NCBI GenBank assembly: GCA_004552485.1
Contig: SFOH01000004.1
Span: 55,595 to 119,594, forward strand
Direction: 5' to 3'
Length of the DNA: 64,000 nt
From: Bacteroidales bacterium
Lineage (GTDB): Bacteria > Bacteroidota > Bacteroidia > Bacteroidales > Muribaculaceae
Shown here: one piece after another, positions 45,673 through 54,171 of the stretch
How positions within the stretch are numbered: position 1 is the first letter of the stretch
Layout of the letters: each line of letters opens with the position of its first letter
Program-made: the position numbers and the translations under genes
The notes under the pieces: model-generated
What the model was told of the DNA's origin: nothing
Database searches by the model: none
Seen by the model: the letters and a program-made list of their open reading frames with translations, nothing else

Positions 45673-46617
45673 TTACTTTATGAGATATTGAGAGGAGATA
45701 GACTCGTTGGCGTGAACGCGACGGATCGTGTCGGCAAAGAGATGGGCCACGCTCAGAATGGTCACCTTCTCGCAGTCGCCGCGGTAGGGGATAGAGTTGG
45801 TGAAGATGATCTCGGAGAGAGCCGAATCGGTCACGCGCTGCGAGGCCGGGTCGCTCATGATGGCGTGAGTGGCGATGGCGCGCACCGAGCGTGCGCCCTT
45901 CTCAATCATGAGGTTGGCGGCCTTGGTGATCGTGCCGGCCGTGTCCACCATGTCGTCGATGATGATCACATTCTTGTCCTGCACATCGCCGATGATGGTC
46001 ATCTGCGCCACCACGTTTGCCTTGGCACGCTGCTTGTGGCAGAGCACATAGGGCACGCCCAAGTATTTGGCATAGCTGTTCACGCGCTTGGCGCCGCCGG
46101 CGTCGGGCGAGGCCAGACAGAGATTTTCGAGGTTGAGCTGCTGGATGTAGGGGATGAAGACGCAGGAGGCGTAGAGATGGTCGAGAGGAATGTTGAAGAA
46201 GCCCTGAATCTGACCGGCGTGGAGATCCATGGTGATGATGCGGTCGGCACCGGCGGCCGTGAGCAGGTCGGCGACAAGCTTGGCGGCGATAGAGACACGG
46301 GGCTTGTCCTTGCGGTCCTGGCGGGCCCAACCGAAGTAGGGCATAACGGCCACAACCTGTGCGGCGGAGGCACGCTTGGCGGCGTCGATCATGAGCAAGA
46401 GCTCCATGAGATTGTCGGAGCTGGGGAACGTAGACTGAACGAGATAGACCTCGCAGCCGCGGATCGTCTCCTCGAAGACGACCTCGAATTCGCCGTCGGC
46501 GAAGTGGTCGACCTTCATCTGACCGAGTTCAACACCAAGGTCGCGGCAAATTTCCTCGGCCATATAACGGGAGGCGGTGCCGCTGAAAACTTTAAAGGGA
46601 GCGTTTGCAGAATACAT
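45673..46617 (-). CDS. prs: Ribose-phosphate pyrophosphokinase
   Basis: Start at ATG 46617 (MYSANAPFKVFSGTAS). The 314-residue enzyme makes PRPP from ribose 5-phosphate and ATP for nucleotide, His and Trp synthesis. Motifs: the ATP-binding WARQDRKD, the metal-binding DLHAGQIQGFF and the PRPP signature VIIIDDMVDTAGTITKAA. Length is standard. A consensus promoter lies 77 bases upstream. Confidence 0.97.
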   Translation of the reverse strand: MYSANAPFKVFSGTASRYMAEEICRDLGVELGQMKVDHFADGEFEVVFEETIRGCEVYLVQSTFPSSDNLMELLLMIDAAKRASAAQVVAVMPYFGWARQDRKDKPRVSIAAKLVADLLTAAGADRIITMDLHAGQIQGFFNIPLDHLYASCVFIPYIQQLNLENLCLASPDAGGAKRVNSYAKYLGVPYVLCHKQRAKANVVAQMTIIGDVQDKNVIIIDDMVDTAGTITKAANLMIEKGARSVRAIATHAIMSDPASQRVTDSALSEIIFTNSIPYRGDCEKVTILSVAHLFADTIRRVHANESISSQYLIK

Positions 46618-46693
46618 AAGTGGTGGGCACAAACAGAGTTAAAAACTCGACCGCCGGAAAAGGCGATAAGTTTGATTGGAAAATTTTCAGATG

Positions 46694-46724
46694 CAAAGTT
46701 ACGTCTAATTGCGCACCTGTGCAA
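46694..46724 (-). promoter_or_regulatory. Promoter for prs
   Basis: On the minus strand TTG (46724-46722), a 20-base spacer and TAACTTTG (46701-46694). Confidence 0.6.
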
Positions 46725-46768
46725 GAGCGGCGCCTCTTTTTTTGCATAAATCTCGGCGGAGATTGGGT

Positions 46769-48484
46769 TTATTTGGCGGAGGGGTGGGAGAAGCGGAGGA
46801 TGGCGGCGGAGTGGGCGCCGACGGGGACGGCGACGGCAGTGTCGGCGGCGAGGGTGATGCGCTGTGTGCGGCCGCTGAGCAGGTCGGTAGCGCGGTAGGC
46901 GCGCTGGGGCGTGCCCAGGATCTCGAAGGCGTGCGCGGGGATGTAGACGCGGTTGTCGGGGGCGTCGGTGTCGGCGAAGTTGACGACGATGAGGAGCGTG
47001 GCGTCGGCGGTGGCGCGCATGAAGGCGTAGCGGCGATGGGGGTCGAACGCGGGGTTCTGATAGTTGACGTACATGAGGTCGAAGAAGCGTCCGTGGTTGA
47101 TGGCGGGCTCGCGGTTGAGGAGGGTGAGGACGCGTGCGTAGAGCCGGCGGAGGCGTGTCTCGTCGGGGGTGAGGAGGCGTCCGGAGCAGGTGCCGTGGTC
47201 GAGGTCGCGGCGGAGGGTGTCGAGGCTCCAGTAGTCGAAGATGGTGGTGCGTCCGTCGGCGCCGGAAAAGCCTTCGGCGTCGCGGCCGGGTTCGCCGATT
47301 TCCTGGCCCATGTAGATCATCATGGCGCCGCCGGGCATGGCGATGTCGACGACGAGGGAGGGGAGGACGGTGTCGGCGCGGCCGGCATACTGGGGCGAGG
47401 CGTAGCGCTGTTCGTCGTGGTTCTCGAGGAAGTTGAGCATGTGGGGGGCGATGTCTTCGACGGTCTGCCAGCAGGAGGTGAGGCGGGCGGCGGAGACGTT
47501 GGAGGTCTGTATGCCGCGGAGGGTGTCGTAGAGGGTGACTTTGTCGTAGAGGTAGTCGAAGTGGCCGTAGTCGAGGTAGGGGCGGTAGAGGGCGACGTCG
47601 TAGATTTCGGCGATGAAGATGAGGTGGGGGTACTTGGCCTTGACCTGCGGGATGGCCCAGTGCCAGAACTCGACGGGGACCATGTGCACCATGTCGCAGC
47701 GCAGGCCGTCGATGCCTTTCGAGGCCCAGAACATGAGGATGTCGAGCATTTTGTGCCAGGTGTCGGGTTCGGGGCGGAAGTGGCGTGAGTTGTCGCCGGG
47801 GTCCCAGCCGTAGTTGAGTTTGACGGTTTCGTACCAGTCGGCCGCGGTGGGGAAGGCGGTGAAGCAGTCGTTGCCGGTGGCGCGGGCGGGGAACTCGACG
47901 TAGGCGTCGTCGCCGCTGCCGAGGTCTACGCCGACGGGGGCGAACTGCTGGCGGGGGATGTAATAGTAGTTGTTGGCGGGTGAGAAGAAGAGGTCGGTGT
48001 TGTCGTCGGCGCCGAGGTCGCGGACGCCGGCGGGCCGGGCGTCGGAGCGATACTGTCGGGCGACGTGGTTGGGGACGAAGTCGATGATGGCTTTGAGGCC
48101 GGCGGCGTGGGTGCGCTCTACGAGTTGTTCGAACTCGCGCATGCGTGCGGGGACGTCCTGGGCGATGTCGGGGTCGATGTCGTAGTAGTCGGAGATGGCG
48201 TAGGGGCTTCCGGCGCGGCCTTTGACGATGTGGGGGTTGTCGCGGGGGATGCCGTAGCGGGTGTAGTCGGCGTCGTGGGCGTGCTCGATGACGCCGGTGT
48301 ACCAGACGTGGGTGACGCCGAGCGAGCGTATATGGTCGAGGACGGTGGGGGTGATGAGGTTGAGTTTGCCGGAGCCGTTGCGGTAGATGGGGCCGTTGGG
48401 AACGGGGTCGGGGCAATAGTTGGTGTAGAGGCGCGGGAGGAGCTGGTAGATGACGGGGCGCTGTATGTTGGTGTCTTTTTTCAT
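46769..48484 (-). CDS. GH13 alpha-amylase-family enzyme
   Basis: A 571-residue cytoplasmic enzyme (no signal peptide; starts MKKDTNIQRPVIYQLLPRLY). The GH13 barrel is complete: DFVPNHVA (region I), GLRCDMVHM with nucleophile Asp264 (II), FIAEIYD with acid/base Glu293 (III) and FLENHDEQR with Asp357 (IV). A C-terminal beta domain follows. It should act on alpha-1,4-glucans such as glycogen or maltodextrin; hydrolase versus transferase cannot be decided here. Last gene of the valS-led string, 31 bases after the small Cys-rich gene. Confidence 0.92.
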   Translation of the reverse strand: MKKDTNIQRPVIYQLLPRLYTNYCPDPVPNGPIYRNGSGKLNLITPTVLDHIRSLGVTHVWYTGVIEHAHDADYTRYGIPRDNPHIVKGRAGSPYAISDYYDIDPDIAQDVPARMREFEQLVERTHAAGLKAIIDFVPNHVARQYRSDARPAGVRDLGADDNTDLFFSPANNYYYIPRQQFAPVGVDLGSGDDAYVEFPARATGNDCFTAFPTAADWYETVKLNYGWDPGDNSRHFRPEPDTWHKMLDILMFWASKGIDGLRCDMVHMVPVEFWHWAIPQVKAKYPHLIFIAEIYDVALYRPYLDYGHFDYLYDKVTLYDTLRGIQTSNVSAARLTSCWQTVEDIAPHMLNFLENHDEQRYASPQYAGRADTVLPSLVVDIAMPGGAMMIYMGQEIGEPGRDAEGFSGADGRTTIFDYWSLDTLRRDLDHGTCSGRLLTPDETRLRRLYARVLTLLNREPAINHGRFFDLMYVNYQNPAFDPHRRYAFMRATADATLLIVVNFADTDAPDNRVYIPAHAFEILGTPQRAYRATDLLSGRTQRITLAADTAVAVPVGAHSAAILRFSHPSAK

Positions 48485-48514
48485 AATCGGGTTGATGCGT
48501 TGATGAGTGGGGGG

Positions 48515-48691
48515 TTAGGCGTTGCGGTCGCGGCACTGGGAGGCGACGGGGCAGCCGGGGCAGCCGCATGAGCAGATTGAGGAGGTATGTTGGCCGCGGA
48601 TGCGTCGGCGGATGGCGCGGATGATGGGCACGATGATGGCGGCGGCGACTATCGCCACGACTCCTGTCATCTGCCACTCATAGTTTGTCAT
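48515..48691 (-). CDS. Small Cys-rich single-pass membrane peptide (FeoB-associated type)
   Basis: Fifty-eight codons, ATG at 48691, TAA at 48517-48515. The product has one membrane helix (TGVVAIVAAAIIVPIIRAI), a basic stretch (RRRIRG) and a Cys cluster (SICSCGCPGCPVASQC). The layout is that of FeoB-associated Cys-rich membrane proteins, but no feoB is near. It fits tightly between topB (33-base gap) and the amylase gene (30-base gap) on the same strand, which argues that it is a real gene. Metal binding is inferred from the Cys residues. Confidence 0.7.
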   Translation of the reverse strand: MTNYEWQMTGVVAIVAAAIIVPIIRAIRRRIRGQHTSSICSCGCPGCPVASQCRDRNA

Positions 48692-48724
48692 ATCGGGAGG
48701 GGGTATTATATTCGGGGTGAATGG

Positions 48725-50773
48725 TCAGGGGCGTTTGAACTGTTTCTTGATGCGGCGGGAGAGTTCCCCGGGTTTGAGGTCGGCGGGATAGTCGGCGAAG
48801 GGGAGGCGGAGGGTGCATCCTTCGGTATAGCGCGAGCATCCGTAGGCGGTGCGTCCGCGGAGGATGTGTCCCTGTCCGCAGAGGGGGCAGGCGACTTGGT
48901 CGAGGCGTGTGATGCGGGGGGCGCGGGGTTTGGCGGGAGCGGTGGCGGCGGGCTTTTTGGCGGCCTTGGCGCCCCCGGCGGCGGGCGGCTGAGCCTCGAT
49001 GCGCGTGGCGGAGCGGTCGGCGAGGACTTCGCGGACGATGTCGGTGATCATGGTCTTGAGTTCGGCGATGAACTCGGCGGCGGAGTACTGGCCGCGCTCG
49101 ATGCGGCGGAGTTTGTTCTCCCAGAGGCCGGTGAGTTTGGCGCTCTTGAGCAGGGGCGAGCGGATGGTGTCGATGAGGTCGATGCCGGCCTGTGTGACGG
49201 CGATGCTCTTGCGCTCGCGGCGTATGTAGCGGCGGCGGAAGAGGGTTTCGATGATGGCGGCACGGGTGGAGGGGCGTCCGATGCCGTTCTCTTTCATGGC
49301 GTCGCGGAGCTCTTCGTCGTCGACGGTTTTGCCGGCGGTTTCCATGGCGCGGAGGAGGGTGCCTTCGGTGTAGGGTTTGGGGGGCTGGGTGGTTTTCGCC
49401 GCGAGGCCGGGCTCGTGGGGTCCGCTCTCGCCCTGGGTGAACTCGGGGAGGGTCTGCTGCTCGTCGGGATCTTTTTTGTCGCTGTCCTTGTCTTTTTCGA
49501 GGGCACGCCAGCCGGGCGAGGCGATGACTTTGCCGGTGGCGCGGAACTGTGTCTCGCCGGCGCGGGCGAGGACGGTGGTGGTGTCGACGACGCAGTCGGG
49601 GTAGAAGGCGGCGATGAAGCGCATGGCGATGAGGTGGTACATGAGGCGCTCGTCGCCGACGAGGGATGAGGGTGTCTCGCCGGTGGGGATGATGGCGTGG
49701 TGGTCGGTGACTTTGGAGTTGTCGAAGACTTTCTTGCTCTTGGGGATGCGCGCGGCAAGGACGGGTGCGGTGACGTTGGCGTAGGGGGTCATGCGCCGCA
49801 GGATGTCGGGTACTTTGGGGTAGATGTCGTCGGTGAGGTAGGTGGTGTCGACGCGGGGATAGGTGGTGACTTTTTTCTCGTAGAGGCTCTGGATGAGGCG
49901 GAGGCTTTCGTCGGCGGTCCATCCCCAGCGGCGGTTGCACTCGACCTGGAGCGATGTGAGGTCGAAGAGGCGTCGCGGGCTTTCCTTGCCGCGTTTACTG
50001 GTGACAGAGTTGATGACGAGGGGGACGCCGGTGACAGCCTCGAGGGCTTTTTGGGCGTCCTCGGGGGTCTTGTAGCGGCCGGAGGTGGCGTTGAATGTTG
50101 CGCCGCGGTAGACGGTTTTGAGCTCCCAGAAGTTCTCGGGCTTGAAGTCGGTGATGGCGCGGTGGCGGTCGACGATGAGCGCGAGGGTGGGCGTCTGGAC
50201 GCGGCCGACGGAGAGCATGGTGCCGGCGGTGCCGTACTTCTTGGTGTAGAGGCGCGTGGCGTTGAGGCCGAGGAGCCAGTCGCCGATGGCGCGTGAGAGG
50301 CCGGCGTGGTAGAGGTTGTCGTAGTCGGCGGAGGGGCGCAGGTCGGTGAATCCGGCGCGGATGCTGTCATCGGTGAGGGAGGAAATCCACAGTCGCTTGA
50401 CGGGGCAATGTGTCTGCGCTTTCTGCATGACCCAGCGCTGGATGAGTTCGCCCTCCTGGCCGGCATCGCCGCAGTTGATGACTTCGTCGGCTTTGGCGAT
50501 GAGCGATTCGATGACGTGGAACTGTTTCTCGATGCCGGGGTCGGAGATGAGTTTGATGCCGAACTTGGGCGGAATCATGGGCAGGGCCATGATGTCCCAG
50601 TGTCGCCATGCGGGGGTGTAGTCGCCGGGGTCCTTGAGGCAGCAGAGGTGGCCGAAGGTCCAGGTGACGCAATAGCCGTTGCCCTCAAAGAAGCCGTCAT
50701 GGCGTGACGTTGCGCCAAGGATGGCGGCAATGTCACGTGCCACGCTGGGTTTCTCTGTGATGCAGACTTTCAT
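48725..50773 (-). CDS. topB: DNA topoisomerase III (type IA)
   Basis: Start at ATG 50773 (MKVCITEKPSVARDIAAILG), the classical TopB beginning. 682 residues: TOPRIM domain with INCGDAGQEGELI, the type IA core with SVGRVQTPTLALIVDRH, and the active-site Tyr in VTTYPRVDTTYL (about residue 305). GRPSTRAAIIETL and one C-terminal zinc-ribbon (CPLCGQGHILRGRTAYGCSRYTEGC) complete it. Resolves single-strand-linked recombination and replication intermediates. The gene overlaps mazG by four bases (ATGA). Bacteroidales often carry extra topB copies on mobile elements, but this one sits among housekeeping genes. Confidence 0.93.
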   Translation of the reverse strand: MKVCITEKPSVARDIAAILGATSRHDGFFEGNGYCVTWTFGHLCCLKDPGDYTPAWRHWDIMALPMIPPKFGIKLISDPGIEKQFHVIESLIAKADEVINCGDAGQEGELIQRWVMQKAQTHCPVKRLWISSLTDDSIRAGFTDLRPSADYDNLYHAGLSRAIGDWLLGLNATRLYTKKYGTAGTMLSVGRVQTPTLALIVDRHRAITDFKPENFWELKTVYRGATFNATSGRYKTPEDAQKALEAVTGVPLVINSVTSKRGKESPRRLFDLTSLQVECNRRWGWTADESLRLIQSLYEKKVTTYPRVDTTYLTDDIYPKVPDILRRMTPYANVTAPVLAARIPKSKKVFDNSKVTDHHAIIPTGETPSSLVGDERLMYHLIAMRFIAAFYPDCVVDTTTVLARAGETQFRATGKVIASPGWRALEKDKDSDKKDPDEQQTLPEFTQGESGPHEPGLAAKTTQPPKPYTEGTLLRAMETAGKTVDDEELRDAMKENGIGRPSTRAAIIETLFRRRYIRRERKSIAVTQAGIDLIDTIRSPLLKSAKLTGLWENKLRRIERGQYSAAEFIAELKTMITDIVREVLADRSATRIEAQPPAAGGAKAAKKPAATAPAKPRAPRITRLDQVACPLCGQGHILRGRTAYGCSRYTEGCTLRLPFADYPADLKPGELSRRIKKQFKRP

Positions 50774-51582
50774 GCTTCGGGGTCGGAGGCGGGGGTTGAC
50801 TCGGAGGCTTTGGCCTCGTTCCAGAAGACGTCCATCTCGGCGAGGGTCATGTCGCGGAGCGAGCGGTTGCGGGCTTTGGCGCAGGCTTCGATGTGGTTGA
50901 AGCGGTGGATGAACTTGCGGTTGGTGCGCTCGAGGGCGTTCTCGGGGTTGACGCCATAGAGGCGGGCGGCGTTGACGACGGCAAAGAGCAGGTCGCCGAA
51001 CTCGGCCTCGATGCGGTCGGCGTTGCCGCGCTCGATTTCGGTATGCACTTCGGAGGCTTCCTCGCGCACTTTGTTCCACACGTCTTCGCGTTTCTCCCAG
51101 TCGAAGCCAGAGTCGGCGGCTTTCTCCTGGATGCGGAAGGCTTTGATGAGGGCGGGCAGGGCCGCGGGGACGCCGGCGAGGATGGTGCGGTTGCCGCCTT
51201 TCTCCTTGAGTTTCAGCGCCTCCCAGTTCTCCTTGACCTGCTCGGCGGTGTCGGCTTTGACGTTGCCGAAGATGTGGGGATGGCGGAAGATGAGCTTATC
51301 GTTGAGGGCATCGGCCACGTCGGCGATGTCGAAGGCGCTCTTCTCGTCGCCGATTTTGGAATAGAAGAGGATGTGGAGGAGCACGTCGCCCAGCTCCTTG
51401 CGGATTTCGTTGTTGTCTTCGTTCATGAGCGCCTGGCAGAGCTCGAAGGTCTCCTCGATGGTGTTTGAGCGGAGGCTCTCGTTGGTCTGCTTGGCGTCCC
51501 ACGGGCATTTCACGCGCAGGATGTCGAGGGTGTCGATGACGCGACCCAGGGCGGCGAGTTTCTCTTCGCGGGTATGTGACAT
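50770..51582 (-). CDS. mazG: Nucleoside triphosphate pyrophosphohydrolase
   Basis: A 270-residue house-cleaning enzyme that hydrolyses NTPs to NMP and pyrophosphate. Two MazG-type motifs are visible: NTIEETFELCQALMNEDNNEIRKELGDVLLH near the N-terminus and KVREEASEVHTEIERGNADRIEAEFGDLLFAVVN near residue 180, the usual tandem of metal-binding EExxE and ExxD blocks. Overlaps topB by four bases; 33 bases after DsbD copy 2. Confidence 0.95.
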   Translation of the reverse strand: MSHTREEKLAALGRVIDTLDILRVKCPWDAKQTNESLRSNTIEETFELCQALMNEDNNEIRKELGDVLLHILFYSKIGDEKSAFDIADVADALNDKLIFRHPHIFGNVKADTAEQVKENWEALKLKEKGGNRTILAGVPAALPALIKAFRIQEKAADSGFDWEKREDVWNKVREEASEVHTEIERGNADRIEAEFGDLLFAVVNAARLYGVNPENALERTNRKFIHRFNHIEACAKARNRSLRDMTLAEMDVFWNEAKASESTPASDPEA

Positions 51583-51615
51583 GAGTCTGATTATCTGATT
51601 GTTAAACGTTTCTGT

Positions 51616-53607
51616 TTAAGGCACGGCCTGACGGTCGGCGTAGGCTTTGACGCCCTCCTTGAGCCACTGCACGAAGGCGCCGACGTTCTCGTCGTAGACG
51701 CGGGGCTTGGAAAGAGGCTGGCCCTTGGAGTCGAGGAGCACGTAGTAGGGCTGGGAGTTGATGCCGAACTTGAAGCGCTGGAGATAGCTCCACTCCTCGC
51801 CTACGGTGGTGATTTCAACGGGCTTGCCGTTCTCGGTGACGGTGAATGGCTTGGCCAGGGGCGTCTTCTCGTCGACCATGAGCTTGATGAGGACATAGTC
51901 TTTCTCGATGACGGCGCGGACGGCCTCGGTGTCGAAGACGGCGCCTTCCATCTTGCGGCAGTTCACGCAGGCATAGCCGGAGAAGTCGAGGAGGACGGGC
52001 TTGTCGTGTTCCTCGGCATAGCGCATGCCCTCGTCGTAGTCGTCAAACTCCTGGAAGTCACCGCCATAGAGGTTGAAATCCTGAGTGGACAGCGGCGGTG
52101 CGAAGGCGCTGATGCCCTTGAGGGGGGCGCCCCAGAGGCCGGGGACGAGGTAGACGGCGAAGGTGAACGAGGCGACGGCGAGGAAGAATCCGATGACGGT
52201 GGTGTGGCCGCGCTGGGCGTCGTGGCTGAATCGCAGCTTGCCGAGCAGGTACATGCCTAAGAGCACGAAGAGCACAATCCAGATGGCCACGAATATCTCG
52301 CGGTCGAGGATGCCCCATCCGTATGCTAAGTCGGCCACACTCAGGAACTTGAGCGAGAGGATGAGCTCGATGAATCCGAGCACGACCTTCACGGAGTTCA
52401 TCCAACCGCCGGCGCTGGGCATTTCGCGCAGCAGCGAGGGGAAGATGGCGAAGAGAGTGAAGGGCAGAGCCAGTCCGAGTGCGAAACCGCCCATGCCGAT
52501 TGCCGGACCGATGATGGAGCCGTTGGAGGCGGCCTCGACCAGCAGGGTGCCGATGATGGGACCGGTGCACGAGAACGAGACGAGCACGAGCGTGAAGGCC
52601 ATGAAGAAGATGCTCAGGATGCCGCTCGAGCGCTCGGCTTTGCCGTCCGTCGCCGTGCTCCATTTGCTGGGCAGCTTGATGTCGAAAGCGCCGAAGAAGG
52701 AGATGGCGAAGAGCACGAGCAGGGCGAAGAAGATGAGGTTGAAGACGGCGCTGGTGGCTATGTCGTTGAGCTTGCCGGCGCCGAAGATGAGCGTGATGGC
52801 GATGCCGAGGCCGAGGAAGATGACGATGATGGAGAAGCCGTAGAGGAGGGCGTCGAGAAGCGACTTGCTGCGCTTCTTGGTCTTCTTGAGGAAGAAGCTG
52901 AGCGTCATGGGAATCATGGGCCACACGCAAGGCGTGAGCAGCGCGAGCAGTCCGCCTAAGAAGCCCATAATCAGCAGGCTCCACCAGCCGACGTGGGAGG
53001 ATGCGGGCACGGCGAAATCGCTGTTGTCCATGTCGACGGGCGTCCACAGCTGCGAACCGGTGTTGTTGGTGGCGGTGGCCACGACGGGCGTCTGCTCGGG
53101 CAGGGGCTCGGCTTCCGTGGTTGTGTCTTTGGCCTCGGGAACGGCGGGAGCGCCCACGGTGAGCTCGAAGTTCTCGGACTTGGGCGGCTGGCAGGTGCGG
53201 TCCGAACAGCTCATGTAGCGCACGGTGCTCTTGATGATGGCGCCGCGGCTGCCGTCGGTGAGGGTGTAGGGCGCCGAGAAGGTGATGGTGCCGGTCCACT
53301 CTTTCAGCTCCAGGGCGAAGGCGGGGTCTACGACCTTATGCGCTGCCACAGAGGGCGTCACAGGGCCGGTGAGCGTGGCGCCGTCGATGGCGTCGACAGT
53401 TATGGTGGTGGGCACCGGGCCGTCTTTGACGGCCTCCATGTCGTAGATGTGGTAGCCGTCTTCGATAACGGCCGTCCACACGATTTTGCCGGAGTGGTCG
53501 TCGGCGGGCACCACCTCGGCCGTCCACTTCACGGGGTCGACTATCTTGGCGGCGGCGGGGATGATGACGCACAGGGCGGCGACGAGTGCCAGGAAGCGTG
53601 TTCTCAT
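51616..53607 (-). CDS. DsbD-type thiol:disulfide interchange protein, copy 2
   Basis: A 663-residue paralogue of 32132-34162 with the same order: signal peptide, DsbD alpha-like domain (VRYMSCSDRTCQPPKSENFEL), linker, membrane domain (LTPCVWPMIPMTLSFFLKK, SFSCTGPIIGTLLVEA) and thioredoxin domain (DFSGYACVNCRKMEGAVFD). It starts inside the last codons of the preceding gene (four-base overlap), which encodes another copy of the N-terminal domain alone. Together they probably form a two-part reductant relay into the periplasm. Confidence 0.92.
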   Translation of the reverse strand: MRTRFLALVAALCVIIPAAAKIVDPVKWTAEVVPADDHSGKIVWTAVIEDGYHIYDMEAVKDGPVPTTITVDAIDGATLTGPVTPSVAAHKVVDPAFALELKEWTGTITFSAPYTLTDGSRGAIIKSTVRYMSCSDRTCQPPKSENFELTVGAPAVPEAKDTTTEAEPLPEQTPVVATATNNTGSQLWTPVDMDNSDFAVPASSHVGWWSLLIMGFLGGLLALLTPCVWPMIPMTLSFFLKKTKKRSKSLLDALLYGFSIIVIFLGLGIAITLIFGAGKLNDIATSAVFNLIFFALLVLFAISFFGAFDIKLPSKWSTATDGKAERSSGILSIFFMAFTLVLVSFSCTGPIIGTLLVEAASNGSIIGPAIGMGGFALGLALPFTLFAIFPSLLREMPSAGGWMNSVKVVLGFIELILSLKFLSVADLAYGWGILDREIFVAIWIVLFVLLGMYLLGKLRFSHDAQRGHTTVIGFFLAVASFTFAVYLVPGLWGAPLKGISAFAPPLSTQDFNLYGGDFQEFDDYDEGMRYAEEHDKPVLLDFSGYACVNCRKMEGAVFDTEAVRAVIEKDYVLIKLMVDEKTPLAKPFTVTENGKPVEITTVGEEWSYLQRFKFGINSQPYYVLLDSKGQPLSKPRVYDENVGAFVQWLKEGVKAYADRQAVP

Positions 53608-54065
53608 TTTATGCGGAGCTTGTTGACGGTGATAGTCGAGGGACGCAGGCAGTTCTCGCCGTTGCAGCCCATGAAGGTGATGGTGCCGTTGATGAAGGCT
53701 TTGTCACGGGGTCCGGTGAGGCGGAACCGGCGCGTGAAGGTGACGTTTGTGCGCCAGTAGGTCAGCTTCATGTTGAAGGTGGCGTCGAACTCGGTGACGG
53801 GCGCAACGGAGGCCGTGAACGCCTTGTCGATGAACTTGATGCCGGTGCTCTTCGCGAAGCTGAAAGCCGTGGGCTTGGGACCGCCCTTGGGCAGTGATGT
53901 TCCGTAGAGATGCCAGCCGTCGGCGACGAGGGCACGGACGGTGAGGACGCCTTCGGTGTCGTTGGTCATCTTGACCGTTGTGCGCCAGCGGATGGGGTCC
54001 TGGGCCATGGCGGCGCCTACGGCCAGCACGGCGGCCACGATGAGGAGTGTTATTCGCTTTACCAT
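53604..54065 (-). CDS. Periplasmic DsbD N-terminal-domain-like protein
   Basis: A 153-residue exported protein (signal peptide to about residue 21, AMAQ). The mature part matches the N-terminal domain of the adjacent DsbD (PIRWRTTVKMTNDTEGVLTVRALVADGWHLYGTSLPKGGPKPTAF), including the TFMGCNGENCLRP segment with a Cys pair. As a free domain it could take electrons from the DsbD next to it and pass them to client proteins; that is inference from overlap and homology. Confidence 0.85.
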   Translation of the reverse strand: MVKRITLLIVAAVLAVGAAMAQDPIRWRTTVKMTNDTEGVLTVRALVADGWHLYGTSLPKGGPKPTAFSFAKSTGIKFIDKAFTASVAPVTEFDATFNMKLTYWRTNVTFTRRFRLTGPRDKAFINGTITFMGCNGENCLRPSTITVNKLRIK

Positions 54066-54171
54066 ATATATTAAGGATGAGAGAGTTATGTGTTAGTCAG
54101 AACAGAGAGGGAGATGAAGCGCGCCGCAGACGCCCGCGGGCCGGGCGACTGCGACGCGGCGATTGGGCAAT

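Noticed and set aside
48725..50773. topB as sign of an integrated conjugative element
   Set aside because: Its neighbours are valS, mazG and metabolic genes with no tra, mob or integrase genes, and composition does not change.
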